Positions 19,551 through 30,890 of a DNA stretch of 64,000 bases are shown one piece after another. Each line of letters opens with the position of its first letter. Positions within the stretch are counted from its first letter, which is position 1. The DNA is from Adiantum capillus-veneris. Lineage: Eukaryota > Streptophyta > Polypodiopsida > Polypodiales > Pteridaceae. The notes under the pieces were generated by a model. It searched no databases. It was given only the letters and a program-made list of their open reading frames with translations, and was not told the origin of the DNA. The translations under genes and the position numbers were made by a program. Where the stretch lies: assembly GCA_014529385.2 (NCBI GenBank), contig CM043962.1, positions 44,820,598-44,884,597 on the forward strand. Direction: 5' to 3'.

Positions 19551-20639
19551 CATCGGACATTGTGTGGCCAATGTGAAATGGCCAACGGCCAAGAGTTTCA
19601 CCCGCACTCGGGAAGGCACGTCGCCACGAGATGGTTGGTCCACTTAGCACTAGAATCTGAGCAGTAAAAGGGCTTTGCACATACGATAATGCCCCATTAA
19701 TTGGGCTTCTCAAATGACCATGTACAATTTTGGGGGTTTTATGCGCGTTTGCCAAGGCAAGAGACTTTTGTACAGGAACCAGATTAGATAATTTCTAATC
19801 CCCTTCAGATACGCAAAGTTCCATCACAAAGGAATGCAAAAAACGGAGAGTTTTCTCGTGCGAAAACTCGTCCAATTTACAGTGGAAATGCCCCATTGCG
19901 TGCAGGAGCGTCTGACACAAGCGTAGACATGTTCGCTTTGCCCAAAACGATCCAAAACAAAAAACCACAGCCTGCTATGTTTTTTTGTAGGTTTTGGGTT
20001 TCGCATCCAAACTACAGGACATTGCCAGGGGAGCCTTGGGAAAGCCGTGGGATGCTGAAACAGGGCTTTGGACACCTCACAGTGACAAAACAGGGAATTA
20101 CTACATGCTGAAATTGATCTGCAGTTGATCTGCAGCTCACTCGAAAGCTTCCATACTGCAAGGGAAAGTAACCTTGACGTGTACTTTTGACCTACAGGGA
20201 TTTTAACGCCGTTATGCTGGCAAAATTGGGTTTAAAACCTACAATTACAACCATGGAGAGGTTTGGATAGCTTGGTGAGGGTTAGGTGGAAGCGTTCAAA
20301 TTGTTTATTTTCCAGGGGAGCCTCGAGAAAGCATTGGGTGATTGTACACGACAATTTAGAGAGAGTTCCTACGAAGAATCTCGTATTATTCAAGGGGCAA
20401 GTGACCCTACAGGTGCGAGAGCTCGAGGGCTATCCACAGACTGATCGGCACGCAAATCAGAGTGCAAAACAGAGGATTCATCGTGCTGTAATTTCTCACC
20501 AGGTTTTGTAATCGCATAGAAAGTCACCGTGTACTTAGGATTTTGTCCGTAAAGACTTCTACTGTGGTTATGTTGCCGAAATCGGATTTGAGTAGAGGAA
20601 TTTCAGCCCGATAAAAGTGGGACAGCTTGTAGAAGTTTA
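19551..20639. other. Stretch without a recognised gene
   Basis: No frame with motifs. Two spots share CCAGGGGAGCCT followed by GAAAGC (near 20026 and 20311), hinting at an old internal duplication. The sequence may be the interior of a decayed element between two chromovirus LTR pieces, but I cannot show it. Confidence 0.4.
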
Positions 20640-20830
20640 CAGGTTTTCTCAAGTTTAATAAAAATAAAGAAATACCGAAAGGGGCGTCAGTCTTTGAAAC
20701 CTACATGGCGTCGCTGTCTACTTCGTAGCGCTCTAGCTACCAAGTCATGAAATGTCTTGAAGTGCTGAATTCCAGTCCACAGGTTTATTCGTGAAGTTCC
20801 TTTGTGACCTAAAGTTCAAGTAAAGTAAAG
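20640..20830 (+). mobile_element. Chromovirus LTR fragment, plus strand
   Basis: It contains the landmark AAAGAAATACCGAAAGGGGC followed by GTCAGTCTTTG, and a U5-like part comparable to 19400-19550. The left part of the LTR is missing. No frame. Confidence 0.6.
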
Positions 20831-21684
20831 TTTCGGGTGAAATCTAAAGTCTACCGCCCTACGGGCCGGTTTCAAAACATCCCCTAACGCCTTCACAACA
20901 TGTCATGAAGTTAGGTGTCCACTCGGCTGGTTGTCCACACAAGTGGTCTTTAGTGTCTCCCCCCTCGTGAAAGAAGAGTATCTCCGCGATTAGACCTGCA
21001 CAACTCAATCCGAATCTTTAGTGGGATAGAGAAACCAACCTCTATGTCCAAGGCATCTGCACCTCTCGCTGCCATGAGAAGAACATGTACTCTGAAGAAA
21101 GTTGCCTCAAGGTCAGGAGATGGGTCGCCAAGGAAGCGTGTGAAGTTGTAGTTAAAAAGATCCCATCAACGGTGGAAAATTTCAAGATTGGTGAGCCCGT
21201 GAGGGACTGAGGCAAATGGGAAAGCTTGCACCAAAAGTCGCAACCTCAGGTATCCCGAGCCGATTGGCTCGGAGTAAAAACATTGCCAAGATTAGAGCTA
21301 CAAAGGAGTGTCCTACCACCTGAGCCAGTGGGGGGGTATGCGACGAGCTAGGAGACGAGGGTGTGGGTCTAGTGGGGGAGATGGGAACGGCGGGAGGAGA
21401 GGGTGGAGGAGAAGGTGGTGGAGGCGGGGTGGTGGAATTGGCGGGCGGGGGAGGAGAGGGAGTTGGCGGTGGCAAGGTTGACGTGGAAAGGATCTCCTCA
21501 ATGACATCGTGATGTAGAGGATCAAATTGGTTCCCTATAGGAACCCAACGTTGTTGGCCTATCGTCGTAGACTGGCCACCAAGGGGGCCTGTGTGGCAAG
21601 CCTAGCCTTGGCGGCGACAGCCGTGCACATGATGTCAACCATCAGCTAACTGGGCACCTGGCTTTGAAGAGGTGCCAGCCGGTG
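20831..21684. other. Non-coding stretch with GGTGG-rich low complexity
   Basis: At 21330-21480 the plus strand is a GGTGG/GAGGG run whose complement reads as Pro/Ser-rich frames (21182-21475 and 21313-21525). No conserved domain accompanies them, so no gene is called. The rest shows nothing recognised. Confidence 0.5.
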
Positions 21685-23070
21685 TGTAACCGTTTTGGAC
21701 ACCCCAATCGAGAAATCAATAGCAACACATGAACAGAAACTTCATAATCTCTGAACTTTAACAGAAAGAGAGAGAGAGTCGACATGGCCCGACGGAGTTC
21801 TGTACCCAAAGGTATTGGCCTCAAAGACTAGCCCCCCTTTCGGTGTTTCTTTATATATTAAACTTTGAGCAAAGTAGAACTCTTAGGGGTGCTCGCTTCT
21901 AGACTCTGCGTTCAGATGCTCTCAGAAGTGAGACCCCCCTTGGGTTTATTTATTCTTACAAGGGATGCCAAAAGCAGAGCCCCAAAAGCAGTGAGTTCCA
22001 AAAGCAACTAATTCCCAAAAGCTACCAAAAAAGGTCATCAGTGCAAAAAGCAGAATTCCGTACAATCCTGCCACGTCAGCAGCTTGCAGCGCGTTTCACA
22101 AGCTCTACAAAGATTTATGAGACCGAAATAATGCATTCATTTTGTCTTTCAGTTCCTGCACTCAAACAAGTCAGATGAGAGAGTACAAATCATTCATGTT
22201 TGATTCCAGAAATTCCATTTCATAAAGTCATACAACAGAATATTGTTAGCCCAGCAGTATCCCTGAAACCCAAAGGGAACATCAGTGACTCTATTCAATC
22301 CAAGTAATCTGTGATAAAAGGAGCGGAGTGACTCCCCTCTTGTACAATCCCACTGCACCACATTCAACCCTGCTGATCTGCGGGATCTTTCGGAGTAGAA
22401 GTAGCTAAACCGAATGCTTCAAGGTAAAGTTCCAAAATCTGAGGAGTATATGCTAGGTCCTCCTCCTCCATCCACTTCGCATCTAATGCCGGATAGTTCT
22501 TGAATTTAACTAAGAACCGCCGAATCACTTTACCTTCCATCTTTCTTTCCTTGTGTGCCAAAATCTGTTCAAGAACAAGTATCTCCTTGCTCTCTTCCAC
22601 TTCGAGCAAGATGGCCTATCTGTCTGCATCTGAAGCACTCGTTCGGGAGTCCCGAATACTCCATGCTCTGGCAGAACCATCTATCACTAACCCTAGGTAG
22701 TAGGTATAACCGGAGGGCACCACATGCCGATTGAACAAAATAGATTGAACTGACTTTTAGCGCTTCAAAGCAACTAAACTAAAAGAGAGAGAATCCACAC
22801 GACTCGTAGTGGTGCAATTCCAGTCCTAGACAGCACTAGCCCCAAACCCTGGCACCCCTTTTGGTATTTCTTTATATTTCTTCAATAAGGTATAACTTTG
22901 TGGCTCTGCTTTGCTTCTCCTGCCGGTCGAATGCCAGAGAAAGAGCCTAACATACTTATTTAAAGGCCCTTGGCCTACCAAAAGCATCTCACATAAAAAG
23001 CATTGCTTCTAAATCAATTGGTCCAAAAGCAAGCGCCCATGGGCTGTCCGTACAACTCTACCATGTTAGC
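21685..23070 (-). mobile_element. Deletion derivative of a chromovirus (LTR - gag/pol remnant - LTR)
   Basis: On the minus strand the order is LTR (about 23070 to 22709), a gag zinc-knuckle piece, a chromodomain piece, post-pol sequence, and a second LTR (about 22115 to 21685). Both LTRs carry the landmark that reads AATACCGAAAGGGG on the plus-strand copies, in slightly changed form. The second LTR ends GTTACA on the minus strand (plus TGTAACC at 21685) and has lost its first part. Nearly all of gag-pol is deleted. Confidence 0.7.
22364..22609 (-). pseudogene. Chromodomain remnant, copy 3
   Basis: The frame reads EVEESKEILVLEQILAHKER, then KVIRRFLVKFKNYPALDAKW and MEEEDLAYTPQILELYLEAF, the uninterrupted chromodomain of the same family as the copy at 17.8-18.4 kb. 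Aromatic and acidic residues typical of chromodomains (F-L-V-K-F and the W-M-E-E-E end) are present. Directly upstream, in another register, is a gag zinc knuckle (CFRCRQIGHLA). The join at about 22605 is a deletion junction, so no normal start exists. Confidence 0.8.
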
Positions 23071-23198
23071 ACAACTATTTTTGCAAATTGTAGGTGTTGT
23101 TTGTTTAAGATGCCACATCATCATCTTCTTACGCAGTTGTCTTCTATTGGCTTTATTTAGGGTTTTAGGACCCTTGGCCGTTGATTTGGAGGGTCCTC

Positions 23199-23282
23199 TT
23201 CTTCTTCTTCTTCTTCTGCTAGGATTTAGGCCCCTCGGCCAAGATCTGCAAGCGAAAAATCTTGGGGGGGGGGGGGGGGGGG
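23199..23282. repeat. (CTT)n and a G19 tract
   Basis: About six CTT units near 23199-23216 are followed 48 bp later by 19 consecutive G (23264-23282). Such G tracts are hard to sequence and assemble. Confidence 0.9.
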
Positions 23283-23299
23283 TGCATGCAGCAGGAGGC

Positions 23300-23925
23300 A
23301 GCTAGGTACGAGGAGAGATGGTGTGCAGGGGCACATGGGAAGCGGGAACAAGGAGCACCCACAATGCCAAATCATGTTTACTGCCACTAAACTTCTCCTT
23401 GAGCGTCATGTTACGTACAACAACAACAAGTGTCATGTTCATAATGTTAACAGATGTAGATATTGCCTCAACCCAGTAGCAATAATGCATATTCTTCTCA
23501 TTCAACATTGGCCGTGCAACTTCTGCAATGCGTCTCTTCTTCTACTCAACAACACCATTTTACGGAGTATACCTACATGAAAATTTCCTTTCAATTCCAT
23601 ACTTTATCACAAAGCTACTAAACTCATTAAAGAAGTACTCTCTCCCTCCTCAGGCATTGCACTTACTTTCCTATTTTATTTTTCAGCCATAACCTTGAAT
23701 ATTGGAAGTGAGTAAACACCTCACTTTTCTCCTTTGTAAAATACACCCATACCTTCCTTGTATGGTCATCAATGAAGGTAACATAAAACCTGCATCCACC
23801 CATAGACACAGTCTTTGCAGGACCCCACACATCAAAATGCACCATCTCCAAAACATTTTTTCTTACATGCTTGTCAAAATGACACTCTTGCCTGCTTTCC
23901 AAACTCACAAGGTTCACAAGCCTCA
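23300..23925 (-). pseudogene. Copia III integrase fragment
   Basis: On the minus strand the frame reads ACEPCEFGKQ-type residues, then MVHFDVWGPAKTVSMGGCRF and YVTFIDDHTRKVWVYFTKEK, the start of the integrase core with its first aspartate. Below 23640 the frame continues in pieces with GIERKFSCRYTPKNGVVE (around the catalytic glutamate) and MLNEKNMHYCYWVEAISTSV. Frames change near 23650 and 23510. LTR, RT and RNase H are absent. It joins LINE sequence at about 23925. Confidence 0.8.
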
Positions 23926-24564
23926 ACTGAAACTCGGTGTAAATGACCCTCACCCTATAGCTCAAAAAACAAGGAGGGTACAATCTCCAAGCAAGCCCGA
24001 ACTGCGATGAGGACCTCCAGACGCGCGAAGGCCCCCATCCATCTGGGTGCTGCTGACTTGAGAGGTGTGAGCCACTCAGGTGGTATTGCCTCTATGATGT
24101 GCTGACACATGCTCTGCACCCCTCTCATGCCCTGTAGCTGGATTCTCTGAAGCTCCTCTGACAAGCTTGAGAATAACTAGTCACCTAAGGTGTGTGTTGG
24201 ACGCTCTCCATGGGACCCCAAGAAACATGAGGCCTACTACCAACCAAGTGGCCTCTCTAAGTGCTAACCATGGGGTTCCCAACAAGGGGCTGTCGCGCAG
24301 ACGCTCCTCCGTGCAAGTAGGATGGTGCTACTCCAGGCCTCTCCTCAATGCTCCCAAGAGCAGATCAGACTCACCAAAAAAACATCCTCCAGTCTCCTGC
24401 TCACGCCAACTTTGCGCATCTCTGTGAAAATCCATCTGGTCGAAGGTCTCCAAGGACCTCCAGCCTAAGGCACTCTAGCACTAAGCTGTTGAAGCGAAAA
24501 CTCCTTCCAGGGCTCCTCCCCTGGAAGAAATCCTCAAACAACAAACTTCTCAAGAAGGGCTCTG

Positions 24565-25972
24565 CTATGCTATATTGGGTCTATGATCCCCAACCTCCCC
24601 TAAGAACAAGGAAGAGTAATGACCTGCCACGCCACTTTGGCCCGGGCTATCTGAGTGGCGTGCCCTGACCAAAGGAAATTCCAGATCAGCCTCTCTATCT
24701 GGCTGATGTAGAAACTCGAAAAGATCCAATAAGATGTGATGTACCACATAGTAGCCAACAACATCTGGTTGGCCACTACAACTCTGCCTGCCAGAGAAAG
24801 TCGTGCGGAGCTCCAATGTAACAACTTCCTCCTGATGGACAGGAGGAGGGGAACAATCTGCTTCTCAGGAGACAAGTCCAAACCAACTTGACAGCCCAAG
24901 TATCGAACTACTGTCCTTGGGGGAATCCATCTGAAACCCTCACCTGGCAGCCAATGAGGCGTAGGAGCACTACCAACCAAGAAAGACATTGTCTTTCTCC
25001 AATTGATCAATGCGCCTAATGCACAACAAAAGGTCTCAAGAGCCTGCTCACACATGTGAAGATTGGCCTCCTGGCCCTCCAAGTACGAAGCTGAATCGTC
25101 TACAAACTTAGCATCCAGTAGCTCGTCGCCCCGAATAGGGAGCGCTAAGCCACGTAGACCAACCTGCTAAGAAACCAAAAATCTGCTCATTGCCTTAGCA
25201 TAGAACAGAAAGAGGAAGGGGGCAAGAGGGCAGCCATGTCTGACCAAACGTGTGAGCATGAAGTGATCTCCTCTACCACCTGCCAAAAGTACCTGACTGT
25301 GTGCCCGTCTGTAAAGAGCTGATACACCTCTGATCCAGGCATCTGAGAAGCCCCACCCTCCTTGGGAATGAGGTAAATAAAACACTCACTCATAATGTCA
25401 GGCATCTCTCCTGTGTGTAGGATGTACTGAAAAGCGCTGCACAGATTTGAGCCAAGCAAGTCCTAGTACTCTAAGAAAAAGCTCGGAGTCAAACCATCCT
25501 CACCTGGACAACTACCACAGGGAAGTGCTCTGAGGGCCGCATGGAGATCCTCTAGCAAAAGAGGCAACTCAAGCCTCTAGCGTATCTCCTCAGTCACAAG
25601 ACAAGGCATCTGTGTCCAAGCCTGCTCTATGCATCCATCCTGATGCTCTGACTGAGGCTCTGCTGACAGCAGGTCACGATAAAAGTCAGTAGCAACTGCA
25701 CGCATGTCCTCTGGATCTAAAGCAACTGACCCGTCATGCCTCCTCAGCTGGCTGACCCTGGCATGCGTATGTCGGGGTCCCATTGTCTCAAAGAAAGCCC
25801 CTGTCACTCTGTCACCCTTCTGGGTCCACTGAGATGCCTGTCGATGGAAAGCAAACTCATGGCGCCTCTCCTGAGTCCTCTGCATTGGCAAGCTTCTGGC
25901 GAGCCTGCTGCAACTGCTCCTCCAACCAAAGATTGTCTGGATGTTGCTCCTACATCCTCTACAAGGAAGCAA
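24565..25972 (-). pseudogene. LINE reverse transcriptase
   Basis: The RT of the LINE in several frames. The fingers show MPDIMSECFIYLIPKEGG, and VRHGCPLAPFLFLF corresponds to the usual RQGCPLSP motif. The catalytic box is FVDD, on the minus strand around plus 25100-25110, within KFVDDSASYLEGQEA. The thumb and following part read VVRYLGCQVGLDLSPEKQIV, LLHWSSARLSLAGRVVVANQ and SQIERLIWNFLWSG, typical of plant L1 elements. Stops and shifts are many, so it is inactive, although the two catalytic aspartates remain. Confidence 0.85.
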
Positions 25973-26391
25973 CGCCCCGTTCGAGACGCTGCTGCTCCTC
26001 TCTCGTTGTAGTCAGGCGGGTCGTGGACTCCTGAAGAAATAGCCTACTAAGCTGAGCAAGTCTAGAGGCCACTCTGTCAACAGGAGAGTCCTACATATCT
26101 AAGCCCTATGTCCTAAGAGCCACCACTTGCTCTCTGAGCGTAGAGTCTAGCAAAACCCTCTCAGGGATGCGTAGCATAATGCTCCCCCTCCTCTGTATCT
26201 GTCACTGTGAGGATCACTGGTGCATGGTCCAAAAAAGAATTCACAGACAAAATGCAAATTGTCCCACCACCCAAGTCACAGAAGTGGTCACTAGTGTAGA
26301 AGCGATCTATCCGAGATAGATTCACTCCTCCTACTCAGCAATCCGAATGAGAGAAGGCCAGGATGTCTGGGAGCCTCACAAAGCTAGCATG

Positions 26392-26961
26392 CTACCACAC
26401 ATCTGAAACCCACAGAGTCATACATAACCTCTCCCAAGCTTCCAATTCAACTCCATGCACAGTAGTATCACTACCTCCAATCCTGTCAGAGGGGTCCTCC
26501 AACATGTTGAAGTCACCCCCAATGCACCATTCCTCTGCCTGCGGCGGCAGAGACTCTACAATATGAGACCAAAACTCTGCACATGCACTCGCCACATTGG
26601 GTGCATAGATGTTCAGGAAGCCCATGAGGCAATCCTGAACCTGCATAGTAATCCATTGAGCCCTACCTGGCACAATAATCCCTCTGCCCGAAATGGCATG
26701 CTGCAAAGAATCCGCAATAGTCATACATACCCCTCCTTGGATGCCTCCAGGTCCAACTGCAGCTGACCAAAACTTCTCATAGCGACCACGCAAAATCTGA
26801 CCACGCCGTCTAATGCGGATCTCACAAAGATGATGCTCCTGTAGCATAAGAATGTCAATCTCACCACCCACAAGGCATCTTTGAAGCTCCTGACGTAATT
26901 GACCCTCTTACGCTGAAACTGGGGCCCTCCCAATCCCTGCACATTCCATGATATGATCCTC
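26392..26961 (-). pseudogene. LINE endonuclease domain
   Basis: It nicks target DNA so that reverse transcription can start from the free 3' end. It opens MRIISWNVQGLGGPQFQRKR from an ATG at 26961, changes frame near 26860, and goes on with EIDILMLQEHHL, FLNIYAPNVASACAEFWSHI and GGDFNMLEDPSDRIGG. These are the Asn, Glu, Tyr and Asp-Asn motifs of the exo-endo-phosphatase fold. The C-terminal His motif falls after further frame changes (LDHAP near 26245). It is broken by at least one frameshift, but its identity is clear. Confidence 0.85.
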
Positions 26962-28335
26962 ATGGAGTCAAGAGTAAATTACAAGAAGAGTCCTGGGAAT
27001 TCTTTACTTGTATCCAGCTAGATACCACCTGTTTTGGTGAAATTTCGGCAGGATAACCCCCCAAAACTTGCTCGAAACCAATTCCCTTGCTGGAACTCAC
27101 TTCCATTGATACAAACCCTCTAATTTCCGCCCAAAAACAGTAAATTCAGCACGCTGTTTTTACTAGTTTTTCACCTGTTTTCAGCCCTAAACAGTCCCTG
27201 AACTGTCCTCTAACACTGGGGCACTGTTCCCAAAGGTTCTGGCATCCGTATGGCTAGGAAACAATCCAAATTCAGCGCATAACCAGCGCTAAAAACGCAC
27301 GTGTACGGTGAGGTTATCACCCTCACCGGTGCCTGCTTTTGGAGTAGCAATTAGCTACTCCTGTTCTTGCTTAGAGAGGCTCTTGCCTCAGCAAAAATGC
27401 ATAAGACCTCACAATTGTACATGATTCAAATGAAGAGCCCTCTTGAGGGGCATCACATTACTACACATAGGGGAGAGAGAGAGAGCAGTGTAAGGTGTGC
27501 AGGACATGACTTCTTGCACTACACTGTACATAAGAGGGAAAGCTTGCAATCAATAGCTCTTAACCTGTGTGATAGGGCTTGCAAATGAGCTCTCCCACCT
27601 AGACATCGAGCGCCCCTTTTGCTACAGGAGGAAAGTGCACCAAAATGTGCCACTTGGCACATTTACCATAGTAACAGGGAATGGCCGTTTTCAAGTCTCC
27701 GTTCCCCGTTCCCATTCTAAGTTCCCGTTCCGAATCCTTGTTCCGTGTTTCAAACGTGAGTACCCGTAACAGGGAATGGCATTTTGTGACAGTTGCCGTT
27801 CCGGGTTCCCCATTCCGGTTTCTTGTTCCTGGTAACTATGACATTTACACACAATTTCCGACTGGTTGCCCAATTGACTTTGCAGTAAAGTTCTAAAATA
27901 TTCCCCTTGTCATTCCAAAGGTAATGACGTGAACAGATTTTATGGTCCGAAATCGCAATTCCCTAAATATTAGGGGATGATTCCGTTGGACTCCCACTGG
28001 TCATATGACCATCTATCCCCACTCGGACCGCATCAAAAAATGCAATGTAGCCCATCGGTCGGGTACTTTCCTTCGGTGAACCCACCTTGGCACTGTGCCT
28101 TTATTGAGTTCACTTCCTAGTATCATCCAGGTTGCTAAGTGTGACGGAGGGACCTACATGATCTTGAACTGAGCCTAGACATCCACTTACTATACGAGTT
28201 CCAGCGCCGACCAACTTCCTGTCTGCAGGTGAAACTACTGTTCACATTGGCCATACAATGTCTGACCATTTGCAACTTCAAAAGAGGGTCTCAAAAATTA
28301 AACAAAAATCATTGGAAATAAACCAGCAACTAAGG
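26962..28335. other. Stretch without a recognised gene
   Basis: No LINE ORF1 or other frame was recognised upstream of the endonuclease. At 27660-27840 the sequence is rich in GTTCC/GGAAC words, with a repeat of GTAACAGGGAATGGC (27671 and 27767). The rest is unremarkable. Confidence 0.45.
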
Positions 28336-29512
28336 TTAACAGTTGCCACGTCCTCGTGACATAGTCAACAGTTGCCACGTCCACTCTACAACATGCGGGG
28401 CCTCTACTGCAACTCGATGTAAGCGTCCCTCACCCTGTATCTTGAAAAGAAGGGAGGGTACAGTCTCTGAGCAAGCCCGAACTGAGATGAGAACCTCCAG
28501 TCGCGTGAAGGCTCCCATCCATCTAGGCGTTGCTGACTCGATAGGTGTGAGCCACTCTGCTAGTACTGCCTTTGAGATGTCCTGACACATGCTCTGCACC
28601 CCTCTCATGCCCTGGAGCTCAGAGCCCTGAAGCTCCTCTGACAAGCCTAAAAACTGTAACCATTCACCTAAAGAGCGTGTTGGACCGTCTGCCATGGGAC
28701 CCCAGGGAACATGAGACCGACTACCAACCAAGTGGCCTCTCTGAGTGCTAACCATGGGGTTCCAAACAAGGGGCTATCTCAGGCACTCCTCCGTGCAAGT
28801 AGGCTGACGCTGCTCCAGGCCTTGCCGCAGATGCTCCCAAGATCAGAGCAAACTCACAGTGAAGCGGTCCTCCAGTCTCCTACTTAAGCCAACTCTACGC
28901 ATCTCTATGAAAATCCATATGGTCTAAGGTCGCCAGGGGCCTCCACCCTGCAACACGAAGCCACTGCAACAAGAACTCCTTCCAGGGCTCCTCACCTGGA
29001 AGAAGTCCTCTGATGATGAAGTTCCCAAGAAGGGCTCTGCTCTGCTGTGCTCGGTCTATGATCCCAAGCCCTCCCTGAGAACAAGGAAGAGTGATGACTT
29101 GCCAAGCCACTTTGGCCCGGGCTATCTGAGTGTCACACCCTAACCAAAGGAAGTTCCTAATTAGCCTCTCTACCTGGCTGATACAAGAACTCAAGAAGAT
29201 CCAGCAAGAAGTGATGTACCACATAGTAGTCAACAACACCTGGTTGGCCACTATAACTCTGCCTGTCAAAGAAAGTCGTGCGGAGCTCCAATGTAACAAT
29301 TTCCTCCTAATAGACAAGAGGAGGGGAGCAATCTGCTGCTCGAGAGACAAGTCCAAACCAACCTGACAGAGCCAAGTACCGAACTAGGTCCCTAGGGGAA
29401 TCCACCTGAAACCTTCACCTGGCATCCAATTGGGTATAGGATCACTACCAACCGAGAAAGCCACAGTCTTTCTCCAGTTGATCAATGCACCAGATGCACA
29501 ACAGAAGGTTTC
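28336..29512 (-). mobile_element. L1-like LINE, copy 2 (3' part)
   Basis: Homologous to 23.93-25.05 kb of copy 1. On the minus strand, LSLEQQIAPLLLSIRRKLLH, SSARLSLTGRVIVANQVLLT and QVERLIRNFLWLG (28895-29356) are the RT thumb region. The C-terminal region (28336-28755) has LQGMRGVQSMCQDI and TPRWMGAFTRLEVLISVRAC. It starts within the RT at about 29512, as expected for a 5'-truncated insertion. No tail was identified at the 3' end. Confidence 0.8.
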
Positions 29513-29623
29513 GCCATCTATCGGTTAGCTGGTATAGTGGTATACTTGTCATATAGTCCCTATCGAGAATAACCAAAAAATTTGTAAAATCCAAGAGTTT
29601 TATACTTAGAAATGGGAAGAAGG

Positions 29624-29838
29624 TGTTGGGATTAAAGCCCTAGTGGCCTCTTATGCGGATATGGCCGGCCGCCCGCCTAACTCACTTACCTCTAACTCTT
29701 TGTATATACTAACTTATACTTTGTGAATACTAAGGAATTGGGAGATAACCCTTCTAACAGTTCTCTGCGTACTGTACTGTGTAAGCTCACTGTGTGTGTG
29801 TGTGAGAGAGTCGACCCACGCTCCGCTCCGCGACTTCA
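29624..29838 (+). mobile_element. 5' LTR of copia IV
   Basis: 215 bp, starts TGTTGGGATTAAAGCCC and ends GCGACTTCA. Between them lie a GC-rich GGCCGGCCGCCCGCC block, a TATA-like TATATACTAAC near 29702 and a short (TG)n. It is followed after two bases by the PBS. Confidence 0.97.
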
Positions 29839-29840
29839 AT

Positions 29841-29852
29841 TGGTATCAGAGC
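29841..29852 (+). promoter_or_regulatory. Primer-binding site for initiator tRNA-Met (copia IV)
   Basis: TGGTATCAGAGC, complementary to the 3' end of plant initiator tRNA-Met, two bases after the LTR. Confidence 0.95.
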
Positions 29853-30890
29853 CTTGGTTCAGTGCGGATTTGCGCAATCGCGTGCGCGCACACTTTTCCG
29901 GTAGATTCTGGATCCGGAGTTCGAAAATTCACACTCGGCGTTCCGGGAGCATTTCCAGTAGGCGACCTGGGGTTTTACCCCCCTTTCGAAGCCGTTTATG
30001 CCCTCAGAATTTCGTTCTGAGCACTACAGCAGAAGATAGATTTCAGCCGCAAAGAAATCCGTCTTGTGTAGATTGGCAAGCAGGAGGTGGTCGGCATCAA
30101 TATCGGCATCGACATACATCACTCATTAGTCTTCAGAGCATCATCTATAGACCAGGTACACATATATATCATCAGATATATATATTGCAGTCTGCATTGT
30201 TACTTCTTGTGCTTGCCAGGTTCCAGGGGAGGTGTGGCCACACGACGGCTTGACACCACTGGCATGTATTGCAGATTGTGGGTCTGCTAGTTGTGAGTCA
30301 CGCTAGCAAACAGACCGCCGCAGCGGACATAGGACAGTGATTGGTCTATTATAGGATGTATGCTAGTTCTGGGCAGCTTGCTGAGCCATCTGAGAGGGTC
30401 GTGTGTGAGGTTTTTTGAAGCCAAGCACTGGGGGCTGGGTTACCTAGTGTGAGGTGGATTAGGTTGTTGGAGTTCCCCTCTACACGCATCCTCTTCGGCG
30501 ACTTTTATCCCTTAGGATGTATGACTTTGTGTAGACACTGGATTGCATCTTATGCGTCAGGCCGTTGAGGCATTGTTCAGGGTTCAGTCTTGAGACAGAT
30601 ACAGGTTCTGTCATCGCCCAGAGAGGAGATAGTGTATGCTTACAGGACAGCATATTACAGAGATTTTTTAGATTTGTCACTGGTCAGCTATTTATGATTG
30701 TTTTTTGAGCTATCTTTTGGTTCCCAGAGCTCAGTTTACAGGGGAGACTCTGTCAAAAATTTTCAAAATACTGACAGTTCCTGAGGAGAGGTGTTCAGCT
30801 TGTTGATTACAGCTTGTTTACTGTGTACAGAGGCCAGTTTACAAGGGAAACTCTGCCGGATTTTTCTCAGGAGTAAGCAGTTTGGCAAAT
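29853..30890 (+). other. Copia IV leader
   Basis: About 1 kb between PBS and the gag ATG, without a credible gene. It would carry packaging signals. Near its end, two related segments contain CAGTTTACAGGGGAGACTCTG and CAGTTTACAAGGGAAACTCTG (about 30733 and 30835), a diverged duplication. Confidence 0.6.

Larger units (their letters stand above)
23926..26961 (-). mobile_element. L1-like LINE, copy 1 (ORF2 region)
   Basis: On the minus strand an apurinic endonuclease domain (26961 to 26392), a reverse transcriptase (about 25972 to 24565) and a C-terminal region (to 23926) follow each other in broken frames. The region upstream of 26961 shows no recognisable ORF1. A second, shorter copy lies at 28.3-29.5 kb. 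At 23926 the LINE is joined to copia III. Confidence 0.85.

Noticed and set aside
21182-21525. Proline-rich frames resembling cell-wall extensins
   Set aside because: The composition follows from a GGTGG-rich run; there is no signal peptide or regular Ser-Pro4 repeat, and two registers are equally Pro-rich.
29511-29570. tRNA-like start (GGTTAGCTGGTATAGTGGTA), recalling the 5' half of tRNA-Asp
   Set aside because: No anticodon stem, B box or 3' half follows, so at most it is a decayed tRNA-derived fragment.
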